A stretch of DNA of 64,000 nucleotides from Sediminispirochaeta bajacaliforniensis DSM 16054 (GTDB lineage: Bacteria > Spirochaetota > Spirochaetia > DSM-16054 > Sediminispirochaetaceae), in the NCBI RefSeq assembly GCF_000378205.1, contig NZ_KB899409.1, positions 124,001 through 188,000 on the forward strand. The letters run 5' to 3'. Positions within the stretch are counted from its first letter, which is position 1. Each line of letters begins with the position of its first letter. Below, piece after piece: positions 53,049 to 61,880 of the stretch. Under the pieces are notes generated by a model that ran no database searches, was not told where the DNA came from, and saw nothing but the letters and a program-made list of their open reading frames with translations. A program made the translations under genes and the position numbers.

Positions 53049-54112
53049 CACCGAAACCTCCTTCCCGGCTTAAGGAGCAGCACCAGCAAAAAGGGCACAC
53101 CGATGAACGAGGTTATCACCCCCGGGGGAAAAATGGTTCCCGGAATGATGAGCTTGCTCAGAATAGACGCCAGGGAAAGCAGCAGCGAACCGCAAAGAAA
53201 AGAGGCAGGAAGGAAAAAGCGTTGGTCCTCCCCTGTGAACATGCGGGCGATATGGGGACCTGCCAGGCCGATGAAGCCTATGGTTCCGGTAAAAGCGACG
53301 ATGGTACCTGTCAAGAGCGAAATCAGAACCAGTATCCGCATTCTCAGATGCCCCACATTGATGCCGAGGCTGACGGCTTTTGCGTCTCCCAGCCTGAGAG
53401 CCGTCAGTTTCCAGGCCTCCTTTGCAAACAGAGGAAGGACAATGCCGCATACCAGAGCCGTTACCCCCAATCGGGGCCAGGTCGTTTTTGTCAGGCTGCC
53501 GAACAGCCAGAAAACGATGGCCTGCAGCTGTTCTTCAGCGGCAAAAAATTCAAGCACGGCAATACCGGACTGAAAGAGAAACAGTACGGCTATCCCCGCC
53601 AAAACCATGGTCTCGGAACTCAGCTCCCTTCTTCCGTTCAAGGCCAGCACCAGCGCACTGGTCAGGAGGGAAAACAGAAAGGCATTGGCAGGAATCAAAA
53701 CCGGCCCTGCCCACGGTAGTATGCCGACGCCGAGCACAATGGCGAGGGCGGCCCCAAACCCGGCGGCTGCGGACACCCCCATGGTAAAGGGGCTGGCCAA
53801 AGGATTATGCAAGATAGTCTGCATTTCGGCTCCCGCCGCCGAAAGCCCCCCGCCCGCCAGTATCGCCATGAGGGCAACGGGCAGCCTCAGACGCCAGATG
53901 ATGAAACCGGACATTTGATCCTCATGCCCCGGCCTCAACAGGGATCGGATAACCGTCTTTAGGGAAAGAGGTACCGGCCCCGTCACGATATCTCCCATCA
54001 ATAACAGCATGATGACCAGAAGCAGAACCGTAAGCATGATTTTCTTTCTGCCTGTAATGATCCGGTATAGTGCCCGTGAAGGAGATACCCCTTTCTTATC
54101 TGTTTCAGTCAT
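53048..54112 (-). CDS. ABC transporter permease (FecCD family)
   Basis: The start at 54112 overlaps the binding-protein stop by 8 bases; much longer in-frame starts run deep into that gene and are rejected. The roughly 354-residue product has about ten membrane helices and FecCD landmarks (RLPVALMAILAGGGLSAAGA, NPLASPFTMGVSAAAGFGAA, GTIGFIGLAGPHIAR). It forms the channel for an iron-siderophore, heme or cobalamin-like ligand. The charged tail starts MTETDKKGVSPSR. Confidence 0.92.
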   Translation of the reverse strand: MTETDKKGVSPSRALYRIITGRKKIMLTVLLLVIMLLLMGDIVTGPVPLSLKTVIRSLLRPGHEDQMSGFIIWRLRLPVALMAILAGGGLSAAGAEMQTILHNPLASPFTMGVSAAAGFGAALAIVLGVGILPWAGPVLIPANAFLFSLLTSALVLALNGRRELSSETMVLAGIAVLFLFQSGIAVLEFFAAEEQLQAIVFWLFGSLTKTTWPRLGVTALVCGIVLPLFAKEAWKLTALRLGDAKAVSLGINVGHLRMRILVLISLLTGTIVAFTGTIGFIGLAGPHIARMFTGEDQRFFLPASFLCGSLLLSLASILSKLIIPGTIFPPGVITSFIGVPFLLVLLLKPGRRFR

Positions 54113-55283
54113 CGAGTCCCAACATCCATACACCGCTGTAGGGAACCGGCATGAACCGTTCATGGAATTCTCTGAAGTTTTCTGCGGGATCGACGTCGGC
54201 AAACAGTTCGGGGTGGAGCCAGCAGGCGACCGCCTGTATTCCGGCAAAATTGTAGATTCTGAAAGAGAATCCGTGAAACAAACCGTAGACTCGTTTATTT
54301 TGTACGGCCTTGAGAAACTCCCATCCCTCGCGGTGTGTGAAATTCTCAAGCAGGACACGGGAAGAGGCCTCTTCGGCATGATAGCCGAGCCGCATGGATG
54401 TTTCATTGGCCGGCCAGTAGGAGCCGCTGATTATGATGGCATCGGGATCGGCTTCCAGAAGGTATTCCGGATTGATGGGACCGGTGTTCTGAATGATCCC
54501 ATCGGCAATATTGGTTCCGCCGCCGGTGGCAATAAGCGCTCCCAGCCCCTGAGTCGATGAATAGGTGTTGCCGTATTCCGAAGATCCCTTTGAGCCGGAT
54601 TCAATGTATGCCGTTACGTTTCGGACTTCGGACTCGTTCAAGCGATCGGTCACCACCTGTATCTGATGTTCATAATAATCGGTGATTTCCTTTGCCCGCT
54701 CCTGCTTACCGAGAAGTTGCCCGATGATAAGGGTACTGGGTACAGGATGTTTGAAGGGATCGATATAGTAGTCGATATATACGACGGGAATGCCTGCCTG
54801 GGCAAGGGATTCAATGTCAGCGTCTATGCCGTCCTGGGATTGCAGCCACAAAGGGAAGACAACCACATCGGGAGCCAGACCGACGACGGTTTCCAGACTA
54901 AATGTTCCCTTATAGTGGTAACCGATATCCCTGATTTCATCAATTTGGGGAAAAGCCTCTTTATAGGTACGGTAGGTATCCATATCGTATAGTTTCAGAT
55001 CGGATCCCCAGCCGCATATCCTGTCAAACACCTCGGCCCCACCGACTGCGGCAAATTCATGCAGATGGCGGGATGATGCAAGAACGATACGCTCTGCCGG
55101 CAGCTTTACATTCACGACCCTTCCTGCAAGATCGGTTATGGGAGTAGCTGCCTGCATTTCCGCTGTAGATGACTGTAGTTCCGTTGCACCACCGGCAAAA
55201 AGGGACAGGGCCGCGGTCAGCATAAGAATCGCAGCAACGACAGCATGAAGAAGGGTTTTTCTCACACATGATACTATATTCAT
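54105..55283 (-). CDS. ABC transporter substrate-binding protein (iron/cobalamin type)
   Basis: The 392-residue protein has an N-terminal signal segment (VVAAILMLTAALSLFAGG) and a FepB/BtuF-like body (DLAGRVVNVKLPAERIVLAS, LAPDVVVFPLW, NTGPINPEYLLEADPDAIII). No lipobox is evident. It binds a metal complex outside the membrane for the FecCD permease. Its ATG overlaps the methyltransferase stop by 4 bases. The methyltransferase neighbour hints that the ligand may be a modified metallophore or corrinoid, but this is inference. Confidence 0.9.
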   Translation of the reverse strand: MNIVSCVRKTLLHAVVAAILMLTAALSLFAGGATELQSSTAEMQAATPITDLAGRVVNVKLPAERIVLASSRHLHEFAAVGGAEVFDRICGWGSDLKLYDMDTYRTYKEAFPQIDEIRDIGYHYKGTFSLETVVGLAPDVVVFPLWLQSQDGIDADIESLAQAGIPVVYIDYYIDPFKHPVPSTLIIGQLLGKQERAKEITDYYEHQIQVVTDRLNESEVRNVTAYIESGSKGSSEYGNTYSSTQGLGALIATGGGTNIADGIIQNTGPINPEYLLEADPDAIIISGSYWPANETSMRLGYHAEEASSRVLLENFTHREGWEFLKAVQNKRVYGLFHGFSFRIYNFAGIQAVACWLHPELFADVDPAENFREFHERFMPVPYSGVWMLGLDD

Positions 55284-56029
55284 TCTTTTACTCCTTTGAT
55301 TAATTCGGTGGCGGGGGCAAGGGAAAGCCGGTAGAGCAGCGGCATATTCCGTGCCCGTATCCTTCGTATCTCATGAAGGGTTTCTCGTGTGATGTCGGAC
55401 AAACCGCATTGCCGAAACTGTTCTACGGCTTGTTCAGGTTCAACACCCCGACGAAAGGGAAGCTGACTGCTGACCTCTTCGCTATAGCCCAGATCGGAGG
55501 GCTTTGTCCTGTTGTACAGGATGAGACCGGCCTTGCGGCATACGGCTTTCAGGCGACCGGTAAGGCCGTTGCTATGCCACAGTCCGTCGATACAGAGCAC
55601 GCAGCCACCGGGTTTTAGTACGCGTTTCCACTCCAGTACCGCCCGATTGGGATGAGGAAGGGTCCACAAAAGCCACCTGGATACGACAAAATCGAATGAT
55701 TCACTTTCAAAAGGCAGGTTCTCGGCATCGCCAATCACAAAATTGAGATTCAGATTAAGAGCGGCCGCTTTCTCCCGGGCCCTGTCCAGCATCTCCCGGG
55801 TCAAATCCAGGGCAGTAATACGGTGCCCCTTCTGTGCCAAAAGAAGCGAGAAAAAACCTGTCCCAGCTCCGACATCGAGAATTTCCGCCCGATTGGGAGG
55901 GATATAGCGGCCGAGGACCGCTTCATAGGCCTGTATCTCTTCCTCTTCTTTTCTTGAAGCAGGAAACCGGTCGTACGTAGCACTTCGTCCGCGCCAGTAC
56001 GCTTGGATGTGCGATTTTACATCAGACAT
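55280..56029 (-). CDS. Class I SAM-dependent methyltransferase
   Basis: The start at 56029 follows GGAG with 5-base spacing; a longer start is less well supported. The 249-residue product has SAM motif LDVGAGTGFFSLLLA, acidic ALDLTREM, and FDFVVSRWLLWTLPHP. The N-terminus (HIQAYWRGRSATYDRFPASR) is typical of UbiE-like small-molecule methyltransferases. It is first in an operon with an iron/cobalamin-type importer, so its substrate may be a metallophore or corrinoid. The mRNA leader can pair with the ribosome site, which implies translational control. Confidence 0.87.
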   Translation of the reverse strand: MSDVKSHIQAYWRGRSATYDRFPASRKEEEEIQAYEAVLGRYIPPNRAEILDVGAGTGFFSLLLAQKGHRITALDLTREMLDRAREKAAALNLNLNFVIGDAENLPFESESFDFVVSRWLLWTLPHPNRAVLEWKRVLKPGGCVLCIDGLWHSNGLTGRLKAVCRKAGLILYNRTKPSDLGYSEEVSSQLPFRRGVEPEQAVEQFRQCGLSDITRETLHEIRRIRARNMPLLYRLSLAPATELIKGVKE

Positions 56030-56334
56030 GAGAACTCCGATCTTCACGTAAAAATGTTAGTAAGGAGTTCGTCTCCGATAGAGTCCCTTCATGGGAACCT
56101 TTGAGGGAAAACTTTCTACAATGGCTCAGGCCTTTTTATCCTGAATGGGGCTTCATGCCTTGCACTACTATATAATGCCGCTTTTCCGAAAGTCAATCCA
56201 TGGAACATTCGACTGTGTAATGCCTTATGATGAAAGAAAGATTGACGATATTATAGTACTCAAGGCAAGGGGAGTGTCTGCAACGAGCAATTTGCCTTCC
56301 ACAATCAGCTTGCCTTCCCGCATAAAGATGGGGT
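56030..56334 (-). promoter_or_regulatory. Intergenic leader with a ribosome-site-hiding hairpin
   Basis: This 305-base gene-free stretch carries the operon promoter and a leader of about 130 bases on the minus strand. GAACTCC (plus 56064-56070) pairs perfectly with GGAGTTC (plus 56032-56038), which contains the Shine-Dalgarno GGAG. A second copy of ATCGGAG (plus 56073-56079) can pair with the same CTCC. No known riboswitch class was recognised. On the plus strand before the RNase D-like gene I see only a weak -10-like site. Confidence 0.5.
56169..56196 (-). promoter_or_regulatory. Promoter of the methyltransferase/ABC operon
   Basis: On the minus strand: TTGACT, 16-base spacer, TATATA. Confidence 0.6.
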
Positions 56335-57201
56335 ATGGTGGCTTCAATGAGTGAGCATATTCGGTTTCTTGACAGTGACCAGGCCACTTCGGCCTGGCTT
56401 GATGATATCAAGGCGAGGGGAGTTCGTGAGATCGCCGTGGACATCGAGGGGGAGTTCAACCTCCACCGCTACGGCGAGCATCTTTGCCTGGTCCAGGTAT
56501 GGGACGGCGAAGTTCTTGCCGTTGTCGATCCCCTGGCTGTGGACCTTGCCCTGGTCAGAGAGATATTCGAGTCCGGCTCCTTTCGAAAGATTGTCTACGA
56601 TTGCAGCAGCGACAGAACCCTGCTCTATCGAAGGTACGGTATATATTTCAACGAGGTGTGCGATCTCATGCCTGCGGTGGTTCTGCTTGATTTCCAGAAA
56701 AAGGGGCTTGCTTCGGTGCTCTCTTCGGTCCTGCATATCGAGGAAAAGCCGAAGAAAAAGTTTCAGCAGTACGATTGGATGAGCCGCCCCATCGATGGCG
56801 ATGCCCTGGAATATGCCGCCGCCGACGTACTTCACCTTTTCACGCTCAAGGAGGAGCTTTTCAGGCGCCTGGAAAAAGAGGGGCTCAGCAATGAGTACGA
56901 GCGGCAGAACAGCGAGGTGACGAGCCGCCCGATTGACAAGGAGGGTACACCCGGCCTTTTCAAGAAAAAGCGTTTTCTCTGTATGCCCAAGAGCGGTAGG
57001 GACCAATTCTCACGCCTTTTTTCCATACGGGATGAGTATGCACGAGAGCTTGATCTGCCGCCCAACAGAGTGGTCTCAAACGATGAGCTCTTTTTGCTTG
57101 CCGCTTCACGATTGAAACCGAATGGGATCCGGCTGCCGAAACGGATGCATCCGAGCCGGGCCCAGGAGCTTCGTCACCGTTTCACGGAAGCCTTGAGCTA
57201 A
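56335..57201 (+). CDS. RNase D-like 3'-5' exonuclease
   Basis: The 288-residue protein has a DEDD-type exonuclease domain: AVDIEGEFNLHRYGE (metal Asp/Glu), KIVYDCSSDRTLLYRR and EYAAADVLHLF with the Tyr of the DEDDy group. A helical C-terminal region (from about 205) resembles an HRDC domain. RNase D trims 3' ends of tRNA and other RNAs. Either ATG 56335 (GGGG upstream) or ATG 56347 could be the start. It is a single gene followed by a large structured element. Confidence 0.87.
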   Translation: MVASMSEHIRFLDSDQATSAWLDDIKARGVREIAVDIEGEFNLHRYGEHLCLVQVWDGEVLAVVDPLAVDLALVREIFESGSFRKIVYDCSSDRTLLYRRYGIYFNEVCDLMPAVVLLDFQKKGLASVLSSVLHIEEKPKKKFQQYDWMSRPIDGDALEYAAADVLHLFTLKEELFRRLEKEGLSNEYERQNSEVTSRPIDKEGTPGLFKKKRFLCMPKSGRDQFSRLFSIRDEYARELDLPPNRVVSNDELFLLAASRLKPNGIRLPKRMHPSRAQELRHRFTEALS

Positions 57202-57202
57202 A

Positions 57203-57307
57203 GGGGGGAGCGCAATAGCCGACCCCTTCGCCCGGCGGAGCGGAGAAGCGGAGCCGGAAAAAGCGAAGGGGAAGATGCGGCTATGAAGCGCGGGGGCACT
57301 CCCCCGC
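57203..57307. repeat. 105-base structured inverted-repeat element
   Basis: Nested pairing arms fold the stretch into one long hairpin: GGGGGAG/CTCCCCC (57204-57210 with 57299-57305), GCGC/GCGC, ATAGCCG/CGGCTAT (57215-57221 with 57278-57284), CCCCTTCGC/GCGAAGGGG (57223-57231 with 57263-57271) and CCGGC/GCCGG. A second, local hairpin GCGGGGG/CCCCCGC at 57290-57307 competes with the outer stem. It begins 2 bases after the RNase D-like stop. It could be a REP-like repeat, a terminator complex or a structured RNA. Confidence 0.6.
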
Positions 57308-57349
57308 CCAATAGGTCAAAATTCTACCAAGGAAGACAAAAAGTTCCGA

Positions 57350-57378
57350 TTGTTCGTCTCCTCTTGGTGCGGGTACAA
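57350..57378 (+). promoter_or_regulatory. Promoter of the second sugar ABC operon
   Basis: TTGTTC, 17-base spacer, TACAAT, about 33 bases before ATG 57411. Confidence 0.55.
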
Positions 57379-57410
57379 TTTTTGTATACGAACCATACAG
57401 GAGGAATCAC

Positions 57411-58712
57411 ATGAAGCGTCTACTGCTGCCGTTGCTGATCTGCACGCTGGTATCCGTCTCGCTTTTTGCAAACGGAGGCCAGGAACAGGCGGCCGAAGAG
57501 GGGCCCATAGAACTAGTGTTCTGGACCCATGAAGATCCAAACAGGACGGTTATCGAAGAGCGATACATCCAGGAATTCGAGGCCGCAAACCCCGAAATCA
57601 CCATCAAACGGGTCACCCATTCGTCCACTAAGATCCAGGAGCTGGTGCTTACCGCCTTTGCAGCAAATCAGGGGCCCGATATCTTCAATATGTCCATCGA
57701 GGATGAGTACGCCTACATCGCCAACGGGCGGCTTTCACCGGTCGATCCGAAAGCAGTCGGGTATGATAACCTGACGGCACTGAAAGATGCCTACATTCCG
57801 AAAGTGCTTGATCCCGTCATCATGGATGGTAAGATCTACGGTTTGCCTTTGGAACTGACCAACTGGTGCATCTACATCAACAAGAATGTGTTTCGCGATG
57901 CCGGACTTGATCCGGAGACCGATTATCCCAAGACGTGGGAAGAGGTCGCCGATGTTTCGGAGAAGCTGATTATTCGCAATGGCGATATCATTACCCGCCG
58001 GGGTTTCGATTTTCGTTATCCCTACTATTTGGTTTCGATGGTGCCCATGGTGGAGCAGCTGGGCGGAAAGCTGATCAGCGATGACGGAAAGACCGCTATT
58101 GTCGGGGAAGAGGCGTGGATCGAGTTCCTCAACTATATGAAGGCATGGGGACCGAACGGACGAAATCTCGGGGCCCCGACCTACAAAAACGCCCGAAAAC
58201 TTTTCAACTACGACAATAACGATATTGCCATGGCTATGACCGGGCTCTATCAGCAGGGGCGGATCAAGGCGGACGATCCGGAATTCTACGACAGCGGGAA
58301 CTGGATGGTGGTCCCCTATCCCCAGTTTGCCAATGCCAAGAACGAGGTGGCAGGCTGCTATTACGGCCACTATTACATGGTAAATGGGCAAACATCATCG
58401 AGGCGCCAGGAGGCCGCGTGGAAGTTCATCGGCTATATGCTGGGCCACGGAGAGGAGTACTTAACCACCGTCAATATCATCCAGCCTACTAAAAAGCTCA
58501 TGGAGTCGGAGACCTTTAAAAACATGCCCTACTCCAGCGTTTTCAGCAACGATATGGAAAAGGGTCACATTGTCTATTACGGCGAAAACAGCGCTAAGAT
58601 GCAGGAGCTGATCAAGCAGGCCGTCGAATCGGTCATGCTCAGCGGCGTCTCCAGCGAAAAGGCCTATGCAACCCTCAAGGCCGAGGCCCAGGAACTTCTC
58701 GACGAGGAGTAA
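57411..58712 (+). CDS. ABC transporter extracellular sugar-binding protein
   Basis: The 433-residue protein starts after GGAGG and has a signal peptide (LLPLLICTLVSVSLFANGG). The body is a family 1 solute-binding protein (LVFWTHEDPNRTVIEERYIQ, NQGPDIFNMSIEDEY, WCIYINKNVFRDAGLDPETD). It brings a carbohydrate to the two permeases downstream. A YesM/YesN-type system and nagA are encoded convergently nearby, which hints at amino sugars or host/plant polysaccharide fragments; the ligand itself is not readable. Confidence 0.93.
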   Translation: MKRLLLPLLICTLVSVSLFANGGQEQAAEEGPIELVFWTHEDPNRTVIEERYIQEFEAANPEITIKRVTHSSTKIQELVLTAFAANQGPDIFNMSIEDEYAYIANGRLSPVDPKAVGYDNLTALKDAYIPKVLDPVIMDGKIYGLPLELTNWCIYINKNVFRDAGLDPETDYPKTWEEVADVSEKLIIRNGDIITRRGFDFRYPYYLVSMVPMVEQLGGKLISDDGKTAIVGEEAWIEFLNYMKAWGPNGRNLGAPTYKNARKLFNYDNNDIAMAMTGLYQQGRIKADDPEFYDSGNWMVVPYPQFANAKNEVAGCYYGHYYMVNGQTSSRRQEAAWKFIGYMLGHGEEYLTTVNIIQPTKKLMESETFKNMPYSSVFSNDMEKGHIVYYGENSAKMQELIKQAVESVMLSGVSSEKAYATLKAEAQELLDEE

Positions 58713-58803
58713 TCCTTTGTATGCTCGGGCGAAGGGAAGGAGTGGAAGGCTTTTCCACCTTCCCCGCCCGTTTCTTTCAATTCTTTATCCGGAGTATAAT
58801 CAG

Positions 58804-59715
58804 ATGTCCCGACATCACGCATCATCGCCGCTGAAGCGGCATCAGGACCGCTGGGGGATGATTTTTGTCCTGCCGGCGATCCTCTTTTTTAGTCTTTTCA
58901 GCTTCTACCCGATCATCAACGCCCTTTTCACGAGCTTGTTTCGAAAAAAGGTGCTGAGCCTCAAGCCGCCGACCTTCATCGGCCTTGAGAACTATCATTA
59001 CCTGCTCACTTCCGCCGATTTCTGGAACTCGATCAGGGCAACCATCGTCTTTACCCTGGGGACCTTTATTCCCCTCCTGGTGGCAAGCCTGATTCTCGCC
59101 GTGCTCATCACCCAGATGAGGCGGGGGCAAAAGTTTCTGCAGATGGCCTACTACAGCCCGGCGGTACTATCGTCGGTGGTGGCGGCTGCTATTTGGCTTT
59201 TGATCTTCGACCCGAGAGGGCTTGCCAACCAGTGGGTGAATTTCGTCATGAATACCCCGGGGGTCGATCATAAGTGGTTTGCAGATGCCACCATGGTCCA
59301 GATGGCAACCATGCTGGTCTATTTCTGGAAGTATGTAGGTTACTTCGTCATCATTTTTATCTCGGGGATCGCATCCATTCCGCCGACGCTTTACGAGGCG
59401 GCAAGGATCGACGGCTCAAGCAGCTGGCAGTCATTCTGGAGGATCACCCTCCCACTCTTAAAACCGACGGTGGTACTGGTATCCATTATGTCGATGCTGC
59501 AGTGCCTGAAGACCTTCAGCACCCAGTACCTCTTTACCCAGTCAGGGGCTCCCCAGGGACCGATCAACGTCATCACCATGAATATCTACAATACGGGAAT
59601 TAGGGATCAGCGGATCGGGAGAGCCAGCGCCATGAGTATCATCCTCTTTGCCATCATGCTCTTCTTTACCTGGCTCCAGTTCTCCACCTCCAAAAGCGAT
59701 GAGGTAAGTTACTAA
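58804..59715 (+). CDS. Carbohydrate ABC transporter permease (MalF type)
   Basis: The start at 58804 follows GGAG; longer frames lie inside the upstream gene. The roughly 303-residue product has six membrane helices and the EAA loop TLYEAARIDGSSSWQSFWRI. Its N-terminal part (MIFVLPAILFFSLFSFYPI) is typical. It pairs with the next permease, whose ATG shares one base with this stop (TAATG). There is no ATPase gene in the operon. Confidence 0.92.
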   Translation: MSRHHASSPLKRHQDRWGMIFVLPAILFFSLFSFYPIINALFTSLFRKKVLSLKPPTFIGLENYHYLLTSADFWNSIRATIVFTLGTFIPLLVASLILAVLITQMRRGQKFLQMAYYSPAVLSSVVAAAIWLLIFDPRGLANQWVNFVMNTPGVDHKWFADATMVQMATMLVYFWKYVGYFVIIFISGIASIPPTLYEAARIDGSSSWQSFWRITLPLLKPTVVLVSIMSMLQCLKTFSTQYLFTQSGAPQGPINVITMNIYNTGIRDQRIGRASAMSIILFAIMLFFTWLQFSTSKSDEVSY

Positions 59716-60554
59716 TGAACAGAATATCTCTACCCGGCGTTCTCGCCCGCATCATTCTCGCCCTTGCCCTGATCTTTGTCGCAGCTCCCCTTGTTTTCAT
59801 GATTACGGCAAGTCTCATGCCCGCATCCGATATCGTAAAGATGCCCTATCGCTGGATACCAAAGCATCTTCATGTGGAGAATTTCGTCCATGCCGTTGCG
59901 GGAAACGACGGAAGTTTCATCTTTATTCGCAATATCTTCAACAGCCTGGTTGTCGCTTCGGTCGTCAGTATTACCACGGTGCTCATCAGCAGCCTGACCG
60001 GCTACAGCCTCTCGAAGTTCTCCTATCGGGGACGCGATCTTGTCTTTCTTATGATCATGGCGACCATGATGATCCCCTTTGAGGCGATCATGATACCGCT
60101 GTATATGGTCATTACCAAGATGGGATTGCAAAACAGCTATCAGGGCCTGATTCTTCCCTTTCTGGTGAACGCCTTCGGGGTCTTTATGATGCGACAATAC
60201 CTGATAACCTTTCCGAATGAGTTCATCGACGCGGCACGGGTCGACGGCATGAGCGAATTTGCCATCTATCGTCAGGTGATTCTGCCAAATACCGGGCCTG
60301 CCATTGCAACCTTGGCCATCTTGGCCTTTCGCTCTCAATGGGACAACCTGCTTTGGCCGCTTCTGATCGCCCAGACCGAGAAGATGAAGACCATTCCCCT
60401 CTATATTGTGAAATTTACCGCCGAAATGCACACCGACGAGGGTGCAATGATGGCGGTGGCATTGATCGCAAGTGTTCCGATGTTTATTTTGTTTTTTGCC
60501 CTAAGCAACTACTTTGTCAGCGGGGCGGCAGTGTACTCAAGCAGGAAGGGCTAA
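59715..60554 (+). CDS. Carbohydrate ABC transporter permease (MalG type)
   Basis: The 279-residue protein has six membrane helices, an N-terminal segment LALALIFVAAPLVFMITASL and EAA loop EFIDAARVDGMSEFAIYRQV. It forms the other half of the transport channel. It overlaps the previous gene by one base and is 3 bases before the HAD hydrolase gene, so all four genes form one operon. Confidence 0.92.
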   Translation: MNRISLPGVLARIILALALIFVAAPLVFMITASLMPASDIVKMPYRWIPKHLHVENFVHAVAGNDGSFIFIRNIFNSLVVASVVSITTVLISSLTGYSLSKFSYRGRDLVFLMIMATMMIPFEAIMIPLYMVITKMGLQNSYQGLILPFLVNAFGVFMMRQYLITFPNEFIDAARVDGMSEFAIYRQVILPNTGPAIATLAILAFRSQWDNLLWPLLIAQTEKMKTIPLYIVKFTAEMHTDEGAMMAVALIASVPMFILFFALSNYFVSGAAVYSSRKG

Positions 60555-60557
60555 AGC

Positions 60558-61145
60558 ATGCTGATCATATTCGATATGGGAAATGTCGTCAGCAGCAATG
60601 TTGAGGTCCTTCCACAGATAGCCGAAAAAACAGGAATCGAGCTTGCCGATTTGAGAAGGGTCTGTGGGGATGAGTTTTGGGGCCTGAGTACGGGGAGGAT
60701 CGATACCCGGGAGTTCTGGAGGATTTTTACAAAACACTACGGTATCGAGGTGAAAGAAGATTATCTCTCAACCCTGTTCAAGCCGGTGGTCGATGCCTCC
60801 ATGGTCGATGTAATCGATCGCTTGAGGCGGACAGGTCACCGCGTGGTATGCGGGACCAATACCATAGCCTCCCATTACGAACACCACGTGAAGGCGGGCG
60901 ATTACGGGGTCTTCGACAAGGTTTATGCCAGCCACATCATGGGTCTGGCAAAGCCGGATCCGCAGTTTTTTCGCTACATCCTGAAAAAAGAGGGGGCTAC
61001 GGCAGCAGAGACACGTTTCACCGACGATCTGGAAGAAAATGTTAAGGCGGCACAGGGGATAGGAATACGCTCTCACCGTTTTACCGGAAGGGCCGGCTTA
61101 GAATCCTTCCTTGCCGTTTCGGCCATCGACGTTTTGGATGCGTGA
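60558..61145 (+). CDS. HAD family hydrolase (HAD-IA, phosphatase type)
   Basis: The 195-residue protein has motif I IIFDMGNVVSSN near the N-terminus (nucleophile Asp, though the usual DxD second Asp is replaced by Gly), motif II VVCGTNT, motif III Lys in GLAKPDPQFF and motif IV TDDLEENV. With D-M-G instead of D-x-D it may be a poor phosphatase or use another reaction type. It ends the sugar ABC operon and could dephosphorylate a sugar phosphate. Its last 48 bases overlap the convergent regulator gene. Confidence 0.87.
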   Translation: MLIIFDMGNVVSSNVEVLPQIAEKTGIELADLRRVCGDEFWGLSTGRIDTREFWRIFTKHYGIEVKEDYLSTLFKPVVDASMVDVIDRLRRTGHRVVCGTNTIASHYEHHVKAGDYGVFDKVYASHIMGLAKPDPQFFRYILKKEGATAAETRFTDDLEENVKAAQGIGIRSHRFTGRAGLESFLAVSAIDVLDA

Positions 61146-61880
61146 ACGATACAGGGTCGGGGAGAGACCGAAGCTGCGCTTAAAGGTCCGGGCAAAATAG
61201 CCCTGGTCACGAAATCCGCACAGTGAAGCAATCTCCCCTACCCTCAAACGCTGGTCGCCAAGCAGTTCAACTGCGGCCCTCAGCCTGTAGGAGGTCAACA
61301 TCTCTACAAAGGTACGATTTCTCAGATCCCGGATGATTCTCGAAAGGTAGCTTTCGCTCAATCCCAGTTCCGATGCCGCGGCGGAGAGGGAAATATCTTC
61401 CCGGTAGCGTCTGCGGATAAAATCCTCGGCTGCTACGACATGGCGTTCTCTGCTGTCGTAATTTTCCATATCATAGGGGATCAGGGAAGCGGGGACGGTG
61501 TCGGGAAGAGGAGGCTTACCGGCAAGTAAGAGCTGACATCTTCTCAAGGCCCCTTCAAGCTCTGCATCATCGATGGGCTTAAGAAGAAAATCGACGACGC
61601 CAAGGCGGATGGCACGTCGTGCATAGTCAAACTCGTCATGACCGGTAATGACAATCGCGACCCGGGGAGAGGTGCGCTGCAAGAGGTCAAGTCCGCTGCC
61701 GGCGGGCAGCCGTATGTCCGTTACGACAAGGTCGGGACGATGCTCCTGATAGAGAGCCTCTGCTTCCTCTTCGGTTCCGGCCTCTGCGACAACCCTGAAA
61801 CCGTGGCGCTCCCAGGGAACGGTTTCGACAAGCTCCTGCCGGAGATAGGGTTCGTCCTCGACAATCAGCACCGAATACAT
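61098..61880 (-). CDS. YesN-type response regulator (REC plus AraC helix-turn-helix)
   Basis: ATG 61880 follows GGAGGAGTG and shares one base with the kinase stop. The 260-residue product has a receiver (EDEPY, phospho-Asp D55 in LVVTDIRLP, Lys in LLKPIDD) and a C-terminal AraC-type double helix-turn-helix (LSESYLSRIIRDLRNRTFVE and CGFRDQGYFARTFKRSFGLS). It should control the divergent or nearby sugar ABC operon in answer to the kinase encoded upstream. The last 16 codons overlap the HAD gene on the other strand. Confidence 0.92.
   Translation of the reverse strand: MYSVLIVEDEPYLRQELVETVPWERHGFRVVAEAGTEEEAEALYQEHRPDLVVTDIRLPAGSGLDLLQRTSPRVAIVITGHDEFDYARRAIRLGVVDFLLKPIDDAELEGALRRCQLLLAGKPPLPDTVPASLIPYDMENYDSRERHVVAAEDFIRRRYREDISLSAAASELGLSESYLSRIIRDLRNRTFVEMLTSYRLRAAVELLGDQRLRVGEIASLCGFRDQGYFARTFKRSFGLSPTLYRSRIQNVDGRNGKEGF

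Noticed and set aside
53048-54406. Longer 452-codon version of the FecCD permease
   Set aside because: The extra N-terminal part reads through the binding-protein gene in another frame and has no membrane or signal character.
56030-56162. Cobalamin riboswitch before the methyltransferase/ABC operon
   Set aside because: No B12-box-like GCCACTG motif is present in the leader.
57203-57307. Integron attC site
   Set aside because: The folded element lacks the GTTRRRY and RYYYAAC end motifs, and no integrase or gene cassette array is nearby.
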